A stretch of 64,000 bases of DNA from contig OZ234493.1 of the NCBI GenBank assembly GCA_965153455.1, forward strand, positions 15,676,213-15,740,212. Direction: 5' to 3'. Below are positions 13,251 to 24,395 of this stretch, in pieces; position 1 is the first letter of the stretch, and every line of letters begins with the position of its first letter. The notes under the pieces are model-generated. The model was given only the letters and a program-made list of their open reading frames with translations, had not been told where the DNA came from and made no database searches. The translations under genes were made by a program, and so were the position numbers. The DNA comes from Sphagnum compactum. Lineage: Eukaryota > Bryophyta > Sphagnopsida > Sphagnales.

Positions 13251-15479
13251 TAGGGAGAGTGGGTTCTAGTGGTTATGGATGATTGGAGTCCTTGTGAAGG
13301 CTAGGGTAAGCCGGCTTTTACAACAAGTCATAATGGGAATGACTATGGGGTTTTTTTCTTTCAATCTTGGAGAAAGCTCATGCAAAATTGCATGGTTCCT
13401 ACGAGGCTTTGGAAGGGGGTGTAGTACATGATGCACTTGTTGACTTGACTGGAGGTGTGGGAAAATAAATTGACATGTTTCATGAATCTTTAAAGTTGGA
13501 TTTCGTGAGTGGGCATCTTTGGTTCCAGTTGTAGAAATTCAAACAAGAAGGGTTTTTGCTTGGGGCTGACAATGTTTCAGAATCTGATGTGCATGTTTCA
13601 TCAAGTGGAATCATGCAAGGCCATGGATACTCCTTGTTGTAGGTTAGAACGGTTTGTATGTACCTATTTCTGCCATTGTAGACCTTGTGGTGTTCCATAA
13701 GACTTGTGTTTCTCTTCATTATGTTTATGCTACCACTGAATTATATTTTTTATAGCTGTGTATGTGGTCTATCTATGAGGTGTGTACTAAGTTTCATTCC
13801 TTTTATTCCAAGTCCAGGAGGTAGATGGACACAAACTTGTTTAAATTTGCAATCCATGGGTCAATGAAGTTGAATGGAATGGCCCTTGGTTAGATTTGTC
13901 TCTAGAATGGATTCGATATAGACTTCAAGTACTATTGGTACAAGCACATTTGGCATGTTACTTGATGTGGATGTCATTTGAACAATAGTAAACATGTGGA
14001 CATTACTAAGGTTTTATTTAGTGAAATAATTGTTGAAGGCATCATTTCTTATAAAGGCATTATTTAAAGGTGGTTCCATTTGTGATTTTCCACACTGAAG
14101 TGCAAATCTTGCAAATGGGTTGACCACCACATTTTTGCATATTATTTCATGTTGGTGTTCAACCAAATTTGCAACCACATCTCAATTGGCCCTACTGAGA
14201 TGTCTCCTAACTAATTCCTATGATTACACCATGTTGTAGATGGTGTATTCTAGATGTCATGGCAAGACTTTCAACTTCATTTTCAATCCCTTTACATTTG
14301 CCAAATTTATTCATAAGAGATGTGTTCTTCTATACATGGTCAATGGCAAGGTCCAATTGATAGTGGGTGCCAAAACTTTGACACCTAGCACTTCAACCCA
14401 CAATTCCATCTCAAGGCTGTTGGTCCACATGCCCATGCTCTTATTCATGTGTTTGTCACCCTTATTCAGGTATTTGTTTTCTCCTTTCTCATGTCATCAA
14501 TTTTGTAGGGCTTATGGATAGTGCTTTCCATGACATTATTTCTTTAGAACTATATTCAATCATATTGAATGTTATTAAAAAGTGTGGGGTACATTGGTAC
14601 AAGGTGTGCATGTCTCTTTCATGGTGTAGGGCCACCTTTGGCAATTATCAATTTGTTGGGGAAACTTCACTATTTTTTATTGGCATGCACATTATTAAAA
14701 CCAAGGGTAAAAGATTAGCTCGAAATATTTATGCATGAAGCAGTATCAAAGATAGACTACATTAATTCAAGGGTAATGTTTGTAAAATGATGCTTGAGGT
14801 TGATCCAAAGGGGTACACAACTTTCCAACTACATGGGGTGCAAATCAAGAAGCCCAATTTTTGCTCAATGTTCACAAAAACTTCGATCACTTTGAAACCC
14901 TTTTAGCGTAGATGCTACTATGTGAACACCTTGGTATTTTGTTGAATGTCATTGTTGATTGGTGTAAAGCTTGTGTAGTGGTAGCATTATTGGGGTTTTA
15001 TCACCGCCATTTTTTTTCGCAACAATAAAGTTGTTAACAAAGAAGTACGGTCAATCACAGTGCTATAGCCTTTGGTTTTAAAATTTTAATTTTACAAAAT
15101 TCAATAGCTAGGGGTTTTTGTTCTTTCATGTAGAAGTTCAAAATAGAAGTTTTATTTCCATCCACTATAAGAAAATGTGGGTTTTTAGAAAGCCAACTTG
15201 ATTGAAGTGTCCACATTGACCCACAGGTATGTCCATTTTGACTAAAGGTTTGGGGCATGAAAAACATATGTTACATTTGACTAAAGTGACCTTTTTGACC
15301 AAGTGTCAAGTCGAAAATCTAATCAAAATGGACAAATGTCCATCAAATTGGCCATATTGAATCGATAGGGTTTAGTCAAATTGACTATCTTGATTTAACC
15401 CTTAATCAAATTAATCATTATGATTTGACGCTTAGTTAAATGAACCATCTCATTTGATGACTTAACCTATTTGTTAAAA
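13251..15479. other. Unassigned DNA with broken frames
   Basis: Composition is less AT-rich than the flanks and several 60-90 codon frames exist, mostly on the + strand between 13500 and 14740. None shows a motif I recognise and they do not join by convincing splice sites. It may be an old, decayed transposon, but no diagnostic domain was found. Confidence 0.35.
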
Positions 15480-17300
15480 CTAAGCTACCTACCTAATTTA
15501 ACATAACTAGTAGGTTAAGTTAGGCTTAGCTACCTTTCTAGACTAGCATAATTAATAGGCTAATAGGCTATTTGTTAAATAATAACCAAGCTAGTAGCCT
15601 AGCTAGATAGCCTAACATGAACCTATTTAGTAGGTTACCTAGGATGTAGCCTAGGATAAATTAAGTAGCCTATAACTAGTTAGTGTAACTTTTAAGTAGG
15701 TATTCTAGGTGACTTAGGCTTACTAGGTAGACTTATTAACCATGTAGGTAGCCTACTAGCCTAGGCCTATTATAGGTATGTAGCCTAGGTCTACTAGGTA
15801 AATAACATAGGCCACCTAGACTTAGTAAGTAGGTAGCCGATCCTACTAATTAGGTAAGTAGTTTAGGCCACCTAAGCTTACTAAATATAAGGTAGTTTAA
15901 CCTATGCTATGGAAGTCTACTTGGTAGCAACGTACATAACATAAGCCACTTAGGCCTATAAGGTAAGTAATTTAACCTAGGCCACTTAAGCCTATTAGGT
16001 ACGTATGTAGCTTAATTTAGGCCACCTAGGCCTACATGGTAGGTAGCTTAAATTAGGCCTATTAAGTAGGTACAAAGCCTACTAGGTTATTTAAGCCTAT
16101 TAAGTAGGTATGTTGCTTAACTTAGGTAGCCTAAATTAGTTTAAGCTAGGCCTACTAATTAGGTATGTAGGTTAACTTAGGCTATCTAGGTAGGTACATA
16201 GCTTAGGTAGCCTAGATTTAACCTAGGCCACTAGGTAGGTACATAGCCTAATTTAGGCTACCTAGGTAAATACATAACTTAAGTAGCCTAGGTTAGTGTA
16301 ACCTAAGCCTACTAGGTAAGTATGTAGCTTAATTTAAGCTACCTAGGTAGGTACATAATTAAGGTAGCCTAGGTACATAGCTTAACCTAAGCCTACTAAG
16401 TAGGTACATAGCTTAACCTAGGTTACTTAGGTAGGTACATAAGTTAGGTAGTTTAGGTTAACTTAACCTAAGCTTATTATGTAAATATGTAACATAACTT
16501 AGGCTACCTAGGTCATTTAGGCCTACTAGGTACGTATGTCACTAACCTAGGCTAATCCACTTAGGTTACTAGGTAGGTAGTTTAGCTTAATATTAGGTAG
16601 GTTACTTAACCCTAAACTTACTTAATAGGCTAGGCTATTTACTTAATATGTGTAAGTTACATTTATTAACTATAGGCTAGTAGGTACCTACATAGCCTAT
16701 TAAATAACATAGGCATAGGTAGGTATAAGCAAAGACTTAGTAGGTACTTATAAGGTTTAATAGATTATAACCTACATGTTACCTAAGTACATGCATTTAT
16801 TAATAGGTACCTCCTACCTACCCAGGTAACCCTACTTATAACCTAGCTATTTATGTAAGTAGTGTAAAAAGTTGAAGTTCATTTAATGTAATATGTTGAA
16901 AAAATTCATGGAAGTTGATTACAATATGTTAATCCAAAATCATGTTTATTACAATATGTTGTTAAAAAGAAATCACCTGATGGGTTGGTAGTGCAATGGT
17001 TAAGGACTTGATCCTCCAATGTGAAGGTGAGGAGTTAAAGTCCCCACACTTGCAACCTAGGCTACCTTGGCTACTTAGATGGCCTAATTCGGTAGCTTAA
17101 GTTGCAAAGTCTATTTAACCACCTAGCCTAGGCTACTTGGTTTAGCCTAGGGACTTGGCTTAACCTTAGTGGTTTGGTTTAGCCTAGGTGGTTAAATTAG
17201 GTGGCCTAGCCTAGGCCTAGGACATAAGGTTGGTAAGTAAATAAATAAGTTATTTTTGAAATTAATCATTAGGTTTATTAATTAGGTAGGTAGGGTAGAA
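15480..17300. repeat. Degenerate TAGG/CCTA-rich tandem array (~1.8 kb)
   Basis: Words such as TAGGTAGG, CCTACTAGGTA, TAGCCTAGG and TTAACCTAGGC recur throughout on both strands. Many are palindromic (CCTAGG). There is no single clean period; a loose 20-40 bp recurrence is seen. It is far too degenerate for a CRISPR array and does not match the TTTAGGG telomere unit. It behaves like an old satellite or expanded simple repeat. Confidence 0.7.
16979..17055 (+). mobile_element. tRNA-derived SINE head (putative)
   Basis: TAGTGCAATGG at 16989-16999 fits the pol III A-box pattern TRGYNNARNGG. GTTAAAGTC at 17034-17042 fits the B-box pattern with one mismatch, 34 nt downstream, which is normal tRNA-type spacing. 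The segment does not fold as a complete tRNA and runs straight into the TAGG array, so a SINE 5' head or a decayed tRNA gene are the two readings. The SINE reading is preferred. Confidence 0.5.
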
Positions 17301-18550
17301 TAGGGTAGGCAGGGTAATTAATTAATTAATATTTTCATATTAATTTTAAGTAAAATAATTTAAATAATATATATTTTTGGTTGTTGCCCAAATTATATTA
17401 TTGTCATGGTGGTTTAATAAAAAAATCCAATAAAAAAGACCAACCAAAAAGATCTAGCCAAAACGATTAGGTCTAAATCAACTTGTCCAAAATGACATTT
17501 TGGTCAAGTTGAACATGGAGGCAAAAAAACCACATGGGGGGTTTTTTTAACCAAAATTCTAGGTAAAAAAAATTGAGATTTGTTGTAGTGATTTAATAAC
17601 CATGTGGTTTCCATTGACATTGAAATGTCCAAAAATAGGTTAACAATGTAACATGGGTTTACATGTACGCACTGGTAAATAATACATTTCATTTAGGATT
17701 TTGTTTGGGCATCTTTGACAAAATGCTTATTGTTGGAAAAATAGAGCAAGCCTCTCTTAGTTTTGTTTCCTTTCTTTTAGTGGGAAGTGAAATTTGTGTT
17801 TGTATTAGTTGTTTAACACATTGTATGGTTACAAAGGCCATTAGCAGACATTTTAGAAGCTCATATAGAGAATATGCTTTCACACAAGAAAAAACAAAAT
17901 AAGAACAAGATTAAAATTGCCTAGAGGTTGGAGATAATATTTTTGCTATAGTGTTCGACCTATGCCTTTACATTTTGTTTTCTTTCTCCCCATGTTCGAA
18001 TATATAATTTTTTTTGCAAAATGGGACAATGATCTAGTCCTGAGTCTATTTTGAATGGTAATAATTAATATTTATTCTAATGTTCTTTAGGTTCATGGTG
18101 AATATTTTGTTTGTTGTGGTGTGTTAAAAGTAATAGGAGTTACCACCCCCATTCATGAAAATCCATTTTTTGCCTCTTACCTCCTTTTTGTGTAGGGTTG
18201 AACATGAAGACCACTCAATGTTCAATTTGCTTCTCATTTGAAACTTAGTGGGTGCATTTGGATCCACACTCCATGCATATCCCAGTCCTTTCTATGACTT
18301 GTGGCAAGAATGGTAAATACTTGGTAATGGTTCAAACTTACATCTAACATTATACATAATGTATGTTATTATCCTAGATCTTGGTGCCTAAATTTATATA
18401 CATTCTCTCTTGTACAAAACACCCTAGTTTATCAACACGAGGATTTTGGAGCACTAGAGTTTGGTTTTTGACCATCTATACACTTGTTGTACAAGATGTT
18501 GTACATCTTGTGCAATGAAAAGTAAGATATTTTCTTTTTGCAGTTGAAAA
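17301..18550. other. Gene-free spacer before the LTR element
   Basis: Mixed AT-rich DNA. It begins with the last TAGG words and a short ATTA run. A frame of 79 codons at 17663-17902 has no recognisable domain. Nothing else is seen before the GTAAG target duplication at 18551. Confidence 0.45.
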
Positions 18551-18555
18551 GTAAG

Positions 18556-18941
18556 TGTTATGGACCGAATTAGCGTGAAGCAAGGCAAGGAAACATGGCT
18601 ACAACCAAATGGAGAATTACAAGACAAGACAAGACAAGATATGGCAATACTGGAGAATTGAGAGCTTTATTGATCCATCAACTGGTGTTGGTCTGCTGGA
18701 GGGCTGTCCCCCAGACCATCTCCTTTTATAACCCTGAACCATCCTATCTTGAGATGCCGAGTCTGCACTGCTGCATGCTGCAACGCTGCCAGGTCTGCAC
18801 TGTTGCATGCTGCAACACTGCCAGGTCTGCACTGCTGCATGCTGCAATGCTGCCAGGTCTACACTGCTGCACTGCTGCAACGCTGAGACATGGCAGCACT
18901 ACTGGTCCCTGCTTTTGTGTTGTCGAATCCAGGCCATGACA
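18556..18941 (-). repeat. 3' LTR (full length, 386 bp)
   Basis: On the element strand it begins TGTCATGG and ends CCATAACA. It contains four tandem 32-bp units (18760-18887, core TCTGCACTGCTGCATGCTGC) upstream, in element sense, of a TATAAAAGG box at 18722-18730. That arrangement looks like a U3 enhancer array before a core promoter. The ~135 bp at 18556-18690 (R/U5 side) has no counterpart in the other LTR. Confidence 0.9.
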
Positions 18942-18955
18942 TTATCCCCTCCTCA
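18942..18955 (-). other. Polypurine tract
   Basis: In element sense the purine-rich GAGGAGGGGATAA directly abuts the 3' LTR, the expected primer site for plus-strand synthesis. It also encodes the last residues and TAA stop of pol. Confidence 0.8.
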
Positions 18956-21900
18956 AGCGACATATTCCAGATGGAGCCGGTTTGTTAGGATACTGTTGGT
19001 GGAACTGATTAACTAAGTCTTGGGCATGAACTAGGTTTTCAGCAGGCTCCCAAGTAGCTTCAGAAGGAGGATAGCCTCGCCAAAAGACGAGGTACAGGAG
19101 CTTTCCACGAATCTTTTTGGAGTCCAGGACCTCCTGAACTTCAAACTCTTCTTGGCCTTCAATTTCGACTGGAGCTTGGGGTTCTCGATGACGTTCTGGG
19201 ATCTGGTTTTCATGATAGGGCTCAAGCAAGGAAACATGGAAAACATTGTGGATTTTGAACTGGGGTGGAAGCTCCAACTGGCAAACCACTAGACCAACAA
19301 GTTTGGCGATTTTGAAAGGTCCAAGGCGCTTGTAATCCAACTTGGCACATGGGCGAGTGGTAGCAATGTTCTTTCTGAGAAGCCAGACCTTGTCTCCAAC
19401 CTTGAAGTTTGGATGGTCCTTGCGTCGGCGGTCTGCTTGCTTCTTTTGCCACTCCTGTGTCAGCTTGAATTCTGCCATAAGGTTCTGTTGAACTTGTCCA
19501 AGCCTCGTGGCCCTTTCTTCAGCCGAGGGGTTTACCGAGTCCCCAGGAATTTCAAGGCTGAACTTGGGATGAAAGCCGTAATTGGCAAAGAACGGACTGA
19601 TACTGGTCGATGCATGGGTTGTGTTGTTATAAGCAAATTCTGCTTGAGATAGTAGGGCCAGCCAGTCGTCTTGTTGGTAGCTCACAATGCAGCAAAGGTA
19701 TTGCTCGAGTGTCTGGTTTGTCCGTTCGATTTGTCCATCTGTCTCGGGGTGAAAAGCTGAGGATAGCCGAATGTCAACTCCAAGGAGGTTGAATAGGCGC
19801 CGCCAGAACTTGGATGCAAATTGAAGACCTCTGTCGGACACAATTTCCTCGGGGAGTCCATGCAGTCGGACGATCCCGTCCAGAATTAATCGAATTGTCT
19901 CTTCTGCCGTGATTGACTTGGAACAAGGGGTGAAATGCGCCATTTTGGTGAGACGATCGACCACAACGAGTATTGAATTCTTGGCTTTGACAGTAGGGAG
20001 GTCCATGATGAAGTCCATTGCAATAGATCCCCAAGGTCGGCTAGGATTCGGCAGGGGCCGTAGGAGTCCAAACGGGCGATGCCTGGGAGCCTTGGATCGA
20101 GCACATGTATCACAAGTCTTGACATACTCTCGTAGCAGCCTGTTCATCTTGGGCCACCAATAATTCCTTGACACTAGTTCGTGAGTCCGTGCCATTCCGA
20201 AGTGACCGGCCAGGGTGTTATCGTGGCATTCTCTCAGGATCTTTAGGCGTATAGGTCCTTCGGGTACATAAATCAGGTTGTTTCGAAGGAGAAGTCCGTC
20301 TTGCTGCTCAAACTGATCCAGATCATCACGATTTTGGTTCCTTGGTCGTTCTTGGAGTTCCTTTTTGATGTTGGTAGCCCAAGTGTCTTCCTCAGTTGCC
20401 ATATTGATGTCCCTGACAAGGTATGAATCTGGGAGGGTGCTGATTGTTGCTGCAACTCGAAATTGCTCGGGCTTGAGTAAGGTCTGGGTCTGCTGGCCGT
20501 AGGCTTCATCCCCTGCTTGAAGTTCATATTCTGAGCGCCGAGATAGCGCGTCAGCTTTCCCTTGCTGGGTGCTGGGCTGATACTGAATCTCAAAGTCGAA
20601 ATCAGCTAGGAAGATAGACCAGCGTGCCTGGCGACGATTCAAGGTCCGAGTAGTTGTAAAATAGAGGAGATTCTTGTGATCTGTCAGAACTTGGACTCAA
20701 TGTTGAGCTCCGGCAAGATACGGTCTCCACTGCTCGAATGCCGTGATGATTGCCAGGAGTTCCTTATCGTAGACCTGGTAGTTGATTTCGGCACTGGTTA
20801 GCTTCCGTGAATAGAAAACAACTGGATGCAGCAACCCATCTATTCCAAATTGAGATAGGATAGCTCCCAAGGCAAAATCCGAAGCGTCCGTTTCCACAAT
20901 GAATGGCTTGGCAGGGTCGGGATGTATCAGGACTGGTGCAGAGGTGAATGCCATCTTGAGAGTATCAAAAGCAGCCTGGGCTGTTGGATTCCATGAGAAG
21001 GGCTTGTCTTTGCAAGTCAGGGCTGTTAACGGTGTTGTGATCTTGGAGTAGCCTTTGATAAACCGACAATAGAAGTTGGCAAACCCCAAGAAGCGTTGAA
21101 CGTCCTTGACCGAGGATGGAGTAGCCCAATACTAGATGGTCTCGACCTTTGACTTGTCCATGAAAATGCCATCTGGGGAGATCACGTAGCCTAGGAACGC
21201 CACTGAAAATTTGTCGAATTCACATTTTCTCAGCTTGGCGTATAAGCCATGCTCTCGGAGCGTCGCAAGCACCAATCGTACGTGTTTGTCGTGGTTTTCC
21301 TGGTTTTTGGAAAAGATTAAAATGTCATCCAAATAGACCACGACAAATTCGTCCATGTATTCCCGAAAGATATCATTCATCAGATGCTGAAAGACTGCAG
21401 GTGCATTGGTGAGGCCGAAGGGCATGACCGTGTATTCGAAGTGGCCGTAGCGTGTGCGGAAGGCTGTCTTCCACTCATCACCGGGGCGAATCCTGAGCAA
21501 GTTGTAGGCTCCACGGAGGTCAAGCTTGGTGAAGATCTTCTCGGTACGTAGCCGATCCAGGAGGCCTGAAATCAAGGGCAAGGGTTATCGATTCTTTTTG
21601 GTTATCTTGTTGAGTCCACGATAATCCACACAGAGTCGAAGAGAGCCATCCTTCTTCTTGACAAACAGAATTGGGGCGCCGGCTGGAGACTTGGAATGCT
21701 GGACGAACCCCTTGGCAAGGTTTTCAGTAAGATAATCAAGCAGGGCTTGGAGTTCCAGTTCCGATAGGCCATAGATAGGACCAAAGGGTGGTGAGTGTCC
21801 TTCCTCTAGATCAATCGGGCAGTCATATGGATGATGTTCAGGGAGCTGATCAGCCTTATTCTTTTCAAAAGCATCAACAAAGTCCTTGTACTTCTCGGGA

Positions 21901-22649
21901 AGTTTGACAAGTTTTGGTTCTGATTGGGGGTTTTGGTTGTTGGCTGGGTTGACATGGATGGCGAAGACTTGAAGATTCTTAACAGTTCGATAGAAAGGTA
22001 CAGCTCCATCAACGAATATCCGGACAGGGTTGGTTTTCTGGGCAGGATTCTCGACAAGATTTTTGACAGGACAAGGTTTAGTTCTGGCCACCGGGGGGTT
22101 CTTAACTGCAGGATTTGACAGAACAGACTTGACAAGACTGGAATTGGTTCCGACCCTCTTTGGGTTCTTGACCACAGGGTTCTTGGCAAGACTTGACAAA
22201 GTGTTTGTCTGAGCTTGGGGTGCTTGAGAGGTGCACCGTTGTGTGCTGAAGGTGAGGGTTCTAGATCGCCAATCGATGATAGGGTTGTGTGTTTCTAGCC
22301 AAGGCAGACCAAGGATGACGGGATGGTGAGGGGTGGAGATGATGTTGAGAACAATCTTTTCCGCGTGCTTGCCGATACAGAGTTTTAGAGGGGTTGTCTC
22401 GTGTGTGATTGCACCAGAAGCAATGGTTCTCCCATCAATAACCTCTACCGGAACAGGGGTTGACTTCTTGACTACAGGGATGTTGTGTTGGGCGACAAAT
22501 GTTTGGTCGATGAAAGAAGAGGTGGCGCCGGAGTCCACCAATGTTGATACTTGTGGTATTTCTTCTGGAATACGAATGATGTCCACATGCTGAGTGAAGT
22601 TGGGACTGGGACCAACGGCTGAACATGAGCCTTTGCAAAGGTGGTGCTA
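18942..22649 (-). pseudogene. pol: Chromovirus pol (protease-RT-RNase H-integrase-chromodomain), disrupted
   Basis: Domains in order: aspartic protease (VDSGATSSF, near 22530), a low-complexity KNP-rich linker, reverse transcriptase ([26 protein letters not shown] active site near 21320), RNase H ([19 protein letters not shown]), then the integrase HHCC zinc-binding region (CDTCARSK), the D-D-E core (MDFIMDLP, VSDRGLQF, ETDGQIERTN) and a C-terminal chromodomain (LVFWRGYPPSEATWEP). In-frame stops lie at 22647-22649, 21585-21587, 21132-21134 and 20697-20699. The frame is otherwise unbroken across them, so the damage is point mutation rather than frameshift. Pol is in a different frame from gag. 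Confidence 0.92.
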
Positions 22650-22672
22650 GGTGAGATCCAGTTGCACGGCTC

Positions 22673-23647
22673 CTACTGTGACTGGATGTTTTTGTTTTCC
22701 AATTCTTGGGGAGTTTCCACAGCTTGCACTTGAAGTTTGACAAGCTTTTGGGGGCACTGGCGAGCTATGTGCCCTGGGTTGCCACAGTAGAGGCACAGGT
22801 TGTTTGTCCTTCGACGAAGTTTCTCGGCCTCTGTCAAAGGTTTGAACTTAGCTGCGTCGATCTGCATCGGGGCAGGTCCAAAAGAGGCAGGTCGGGCAAC
22901 TGGTGTTGTTTGGGGAACTAAGGGAAACGTAGTAAGGCGACTGTTCCAAAGCTGGGCGTTGGAGGTGACTTTCTTTTCCTGGCGACGTTCGAACAAACGA
23001 TTATCGCACCGAATTGCCTGGGTGATGGCTTCACTGAAGGAAGAAGGGTCTGCGAGTGTCAGTAAAAGATCTTGAACATCATCACGAAGCCCACAGCGAA
23101 ACTGATCAATCAAGGCAGCTTCTCCCTAGTTGACGTCGCAGGCAAGTTGCCTGAATTCTGAGGCGTAGACGATGGTCGAACGTGTCCTTTGCTGGAGGCG
23201 ACACAGCTTGTTGGCTGAAGTCCTGGCCTTGTCACTGTCCCCAAACACTGCTTCAAATTCCGCCATAAAGGCATTGAAATCTTGTAGGAGAGGGGATGAT
23301 GTTTCCAGGATGGGAGCAAACCATGCTGCAGCTGTCCCAGTGAGTAGGGTTCCAACGAATCCTACACGAGTGGTGTCATCCAAATAACGACGGGGGTGTA
23401 GTTGCATGATCAGGCGTACCTGGCTGACAAAGCCTTGAAATTTGGGGCGCGTTCCATCAAACTTTTTTGGCAGGCTGATCTTGGGCTCTGGGGTGACCAT
23501 TGCAAGGGCAGCGGGTACTGGGGCAGGAGGTTGTGGCTGATCCTGCATGCGGGTCACTGAGTCTCTAAGCGTGACATTTTCTTGTTGAAGGTGCTGAAGG
23601 GTGGCGAGGATTTGATTGAGGTCGATGTTTGATTCCGAGTTGTCCAT
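22673..23647 (-). pseudogene. gag: Chromovirus gag with internal amber codon
   Basis: It opens at the ATG at 23645-23647 (MDNSESN), followed by a short coiled region, the retrotransposon gag core (AAWFAPILE, FEAVFGD, YASEFRQLACDV) and a CCHC zinc knuckle (CLYCGNPGHIARQC). A TAG at 23126-23128 falls inside the core where relatives have Trp, so the protein is cut before the knuckle. The frame then continues to a second stop at 22673. Confidence 0.9.
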
Positions 23648-24136
23648 GGTGGTAGTTATCAATGATAACGATGAAGTTGAAGGTTGCAGGAAAAATCGAT
23701 GGAGGAGTAGTGAGCAAGTCTAATCTTCCCGTAATCTCTCTCAACTCCTCACACAGTAGCTACAGCAGCTCCAATGGACCAAACCCATGTCTGTTTTCCG
23801 CCGACCCAGCTCCTATTTCCCCCTTCAGCTTGATGTTTGCTCAGAAAATGCTGAAAGAACCTCTCTGTCCTGGTCTTGGTCTGTGTCTGGACTTCTAGGT
23901 CCTCCCCCTGCTCCCAAAAAGGTTGGCTCTTCAAAGACAAGTCTGCTGATGAGTTGCAAACACACACTTTCTCGAATTTTATTTTATTTTATTTTTTTGG
24001 TTTTGGGAAACTTGTGTTGGAAACTGAAACAAGTTTTTTCCACCTATCTTTTCAAAGAAGTTAAGTTTTTGCTGTTGTTGTCGCTGCTGCTAATGTTGTT
24101 TAGTCTCGCATGTAACAAGATCTGCAAAAAAACAGT

Positions 24137-24390
24137 TTGGTCTGCTGGAGGGCTGTCCCCCAGACCATCTCCTTTTATAACCCTGAACCATCCTATCTTG
24201 AGATGCCGAGTCTGCATTGCTGCATGCTGCAAGGCTGCCAGGTCTGCACTGCTGCATGCTGCAACACTGCCAGGTCTACACTGCTGCATGCTGCAATGCT
24301 GCCAGGTCTGCACTGCTGCACTGCTGCAACGCTGAGACATGGCAGCACTACTGGTCCTTGCTTTTGTGTTGTCGAATCCAGGCCATGACA
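24137..24390 (-). repeat. 5' LTR, truncated (254 bp)
   Basis: It matches the U3 side of the full LTR with six differences. It keeps the TATA box (24171-24179) and four 32-bp repeat units (24209-24336). The match stops at 24137; the R/U5 part and the expected tRNA primer-binding site next to it are not found. The 24000-24136 sequence is T-rich and unrelated to the other LTR. Confidence 0.85.
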
Positions 24391-24395
24391 GTAAG

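Larger units (their letters stand above)
18556..24390 (-). mobile_element. Ty3/gypsy chromovirus LTR retrotransposon
   Basis: A 5.8-kb element reads on the - strand, bounded by TG...CA ends. A perfect 5-bp target duplication, GTAAG, flanks it at 18551-18555 and 24391-24395. Order from its 5' end (right side): partial LTR, leader, gag with CCHC knuckle, aspartic protease, reverse transcriptase, RNase H, integrase, chromodomain, polypurine tract, full LTR. The C-terminal chromodomain and the PR-RT-RH-IN order define the chromovirus branch of Ty3/gypsy. It carries at least five in-frame stop codons and lacks part of its 5' LTR, so it should not be autonomous. The two LTRs differ at six sites over the ~254 bp they share, which suggests a fairly young insertion that has since decayed. 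Confidence 0.95.

Noticed and set aside
16981-17052. Functional tRNA gene
   Set aside because: A- and B-box-like motifs exist, but the B box has a mismatch and the acceptor and anticodon stems do not pair convincingly. A SINE head is a better reading.
15480-17300. CRISPR-like or telomeric array
   Set aside because: There is no fixed repeat unit or spacer length, the words are palindromic TAGG/CCTA variants, and the setting is a plant nuclear genome. It is not the TTTAGGG telomere unit.
24000-24136. Primer-binding site of the chromovirus
   Set aside because: No complement of a plant initiator tRNA-Met 3' end (TGGTATCAGAGC type) was found next to the truncated 5' LTR.
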